DNA from: JBCFBK01 sp038562555
GTDB taxonomy: Bacteria; Bacteroidota; Bacteroidia; Bacteroidales; Prolixibacteraceae
Reading direction: 5' to 3'
DNA length: 64,000 nt
Assembly (NCBI GenBank): GCA_038562555.1
Contig: JBCFBK010000003.1
Coordinates: 163,547 to 227,546 of the forward strand
Both the position numbers and the translations under genes were made by a program. The notes beneath the pieces are model-generated. The model had not been told where the DNA came from. It did no database searches and saw nothing but the letters and a program-made list of their open reading frames with translations. Of the stretch, positions 63,474-64,000 are shown piece after piece (within the stretch, counting starts at the first letter, position 1; every line of letters starts with the position of its first letter).

Positions 63474-64000
63474 CTATTTCGAATTGAGTTTGAAAATCAC
63501 GTCAAAGCCACTGTCGAGCGAAGAGTTATTTAATTGCAGAAACAGAAATTTAAACAATTCGTATTCCAGCTTTACCTCATAGGTAGCCATTTCTTTTCTT
63601 TGGCTTTTTTCCCCAAAACGTTGTTCGTAGCTTACGAAAAGATCGTTCGTGACATATTTTCCCACGACGACGGTTGCGTTTTCAAAGCCGGCTTCGCTTT
63701 TAATTTCGAGATAATCCATGTCAAGCTTATCCCCCAGGAAGCTGGAAATTTGCGAGGAAATGAGTGATGCAGCTGCTTTGCCGGCCAGCGTCCCTCCTCC
63801 TGAACCCGCCATGTTGGCCTGTTCATCGGCACTTAATTCACCCATTCCTTTTCCGAAAAGGATATAAGAAAAGGCGTCACCTTCATTTATTGAATCGCCG
63901 GCCATGGAAAAACCAACAGCAGGTTTTTCGGCCGTGCCGGTTACATGGACGGTAAGGTTCTGTTCAATTTGGTCCGGGGAGCGGAATCCATAGGAGGCGG
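63474..64000 (-). CDS. tamB: TamB-like translocation/assembly protein, C-terminal end (cut by the window edge)
   Basis: The frame continues without a stop to the end of the window, so only the last 174 or so residues are visible. They carry the TamB (DUF490) C-terminal signature: GTAEKPAVGFSM, then the LFGKGMGELSADEQANMAG stretch and the ending strands KLEYELFKFLFLQLNNSS...DVIFKL. TamB spans the periplasm and shuttles phospholipids or supports outer-membrane protein assembly. A start at 63905 would give a false 143-residue protein. The upstream part and any tamA/bamA neighbour are outside the window. Confidence 0.88.
   Translation of the reverse strand, partial: ASYGFRSPDQIEQNLTVHVTGTAEKPAVGFSMAGDSINEGDAFSYILFGKGMGELSADEQANMAGSGGGTLAGKAAASLISSQISSFLGDKLDMDYLEIKSEAGFENATVVVGKYVTNDLFVSYEQRFGEKSQRKEMATYEVKLEYELFKFLFLQLNNSSLDSGFDVIFKLNSK

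Noticed and set aside
63474..63905. Independent 143-residue protein
   Set aside because: The reading frame continues past the apparent start to the window edge with TamB-like sequence; it is the 3' part of a larger gene.

Overview
The window looks like a chromosomal segment of a member of the Bacteroidota, probably a fermentative or facultatively anaerobic Bacteroidales/Marinilabiliales-type organism. The evidence is a SusC/SusD pair with a propeller/LuxR-type regulator, DUF3078, PorT-like and TamB envelope proteins, several TAnnTTTG-type -7 promoter elements, and A/T-rich leaders that mostly lack Shine-Dalgarno sequences. No insertion sequence, phage or CRISPR array was seen.

Layout. (1) 0-8 kb is housekeeping and envelope: an HMA metal-binding protein translationally coupled to an ICMT/PEMT-like membrane protein, an NfeD/ClpP-type membrane protease, purB, an MsbA-like ABC exporter, a secreted esterase, a LutA-like Fe-S protein and tRNA-Trp. 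(2) 8.2-20 kb is a polysaccharide utilisation locus: a divergent propeller/LuxR regulator, SusC, SusD, a GH144-type (Glycoamylase-fold) lipoprotein and a GH3 beta-glucosidase; together they suggest beta-1,2-glucan use. (3) 20-31 kb is a complete [FeFe]-hydrogenase module: hydF, hydG and hydE for H-cluster maturation, with aspA and a tiny secreted protein among them, then hydA with NuoF- and NuoE-like subunits, which makes a compact trimeric NAD(H)-linked, possibly electron-bifurcating, enzyme. (4) 31-39 kb holds a CYTH protein, a DUF3078 outer-membrane protein, an SRPBCC protein, and a hybrid histidine kinase plus NtrC-type regulator next to a coiled-coil membrane protein that has a sigma-54-like promoter. 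(5) 39-49 kb has an EamA transporter, a phosphotriesterase-family lipoprotein, a divergent App1-type phosphatase/diacylglycerol-kinase pair, MgtC, topoisomerase IB, a group of small stress proteins and pheT. (6) 49-64 kb has an M3 peptidase lipoprotein, a Tat-exported Gfo/Idh/MocA oxidoreductase, a DUF819 permease, an ArsR-controlled RND tripartite efflux operon, a universal stress protein, YtxH and DUF1328 small membrane proteins, a PorT-like barrel and the 3' end of tamB.

The most unusual signal is not a gene. At least eight intergenic gaps are filled with short, degenerate, word-like repeats. Distant sites share exact words of 9-14 bp, and the repeats often begin at, or inside, the last codons of the preceding gene. 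Two unrelated proteins (the NfeD-type protease and the GH144-type enzyme) consequently end in the same residues, EAVS, encoded by the same repeat. I do not recognise this as a described element.

Start codons were moved downstream of the longest possible reading frame where a signal peptide, a family N-terminus or an overlapping RNA gene required it.
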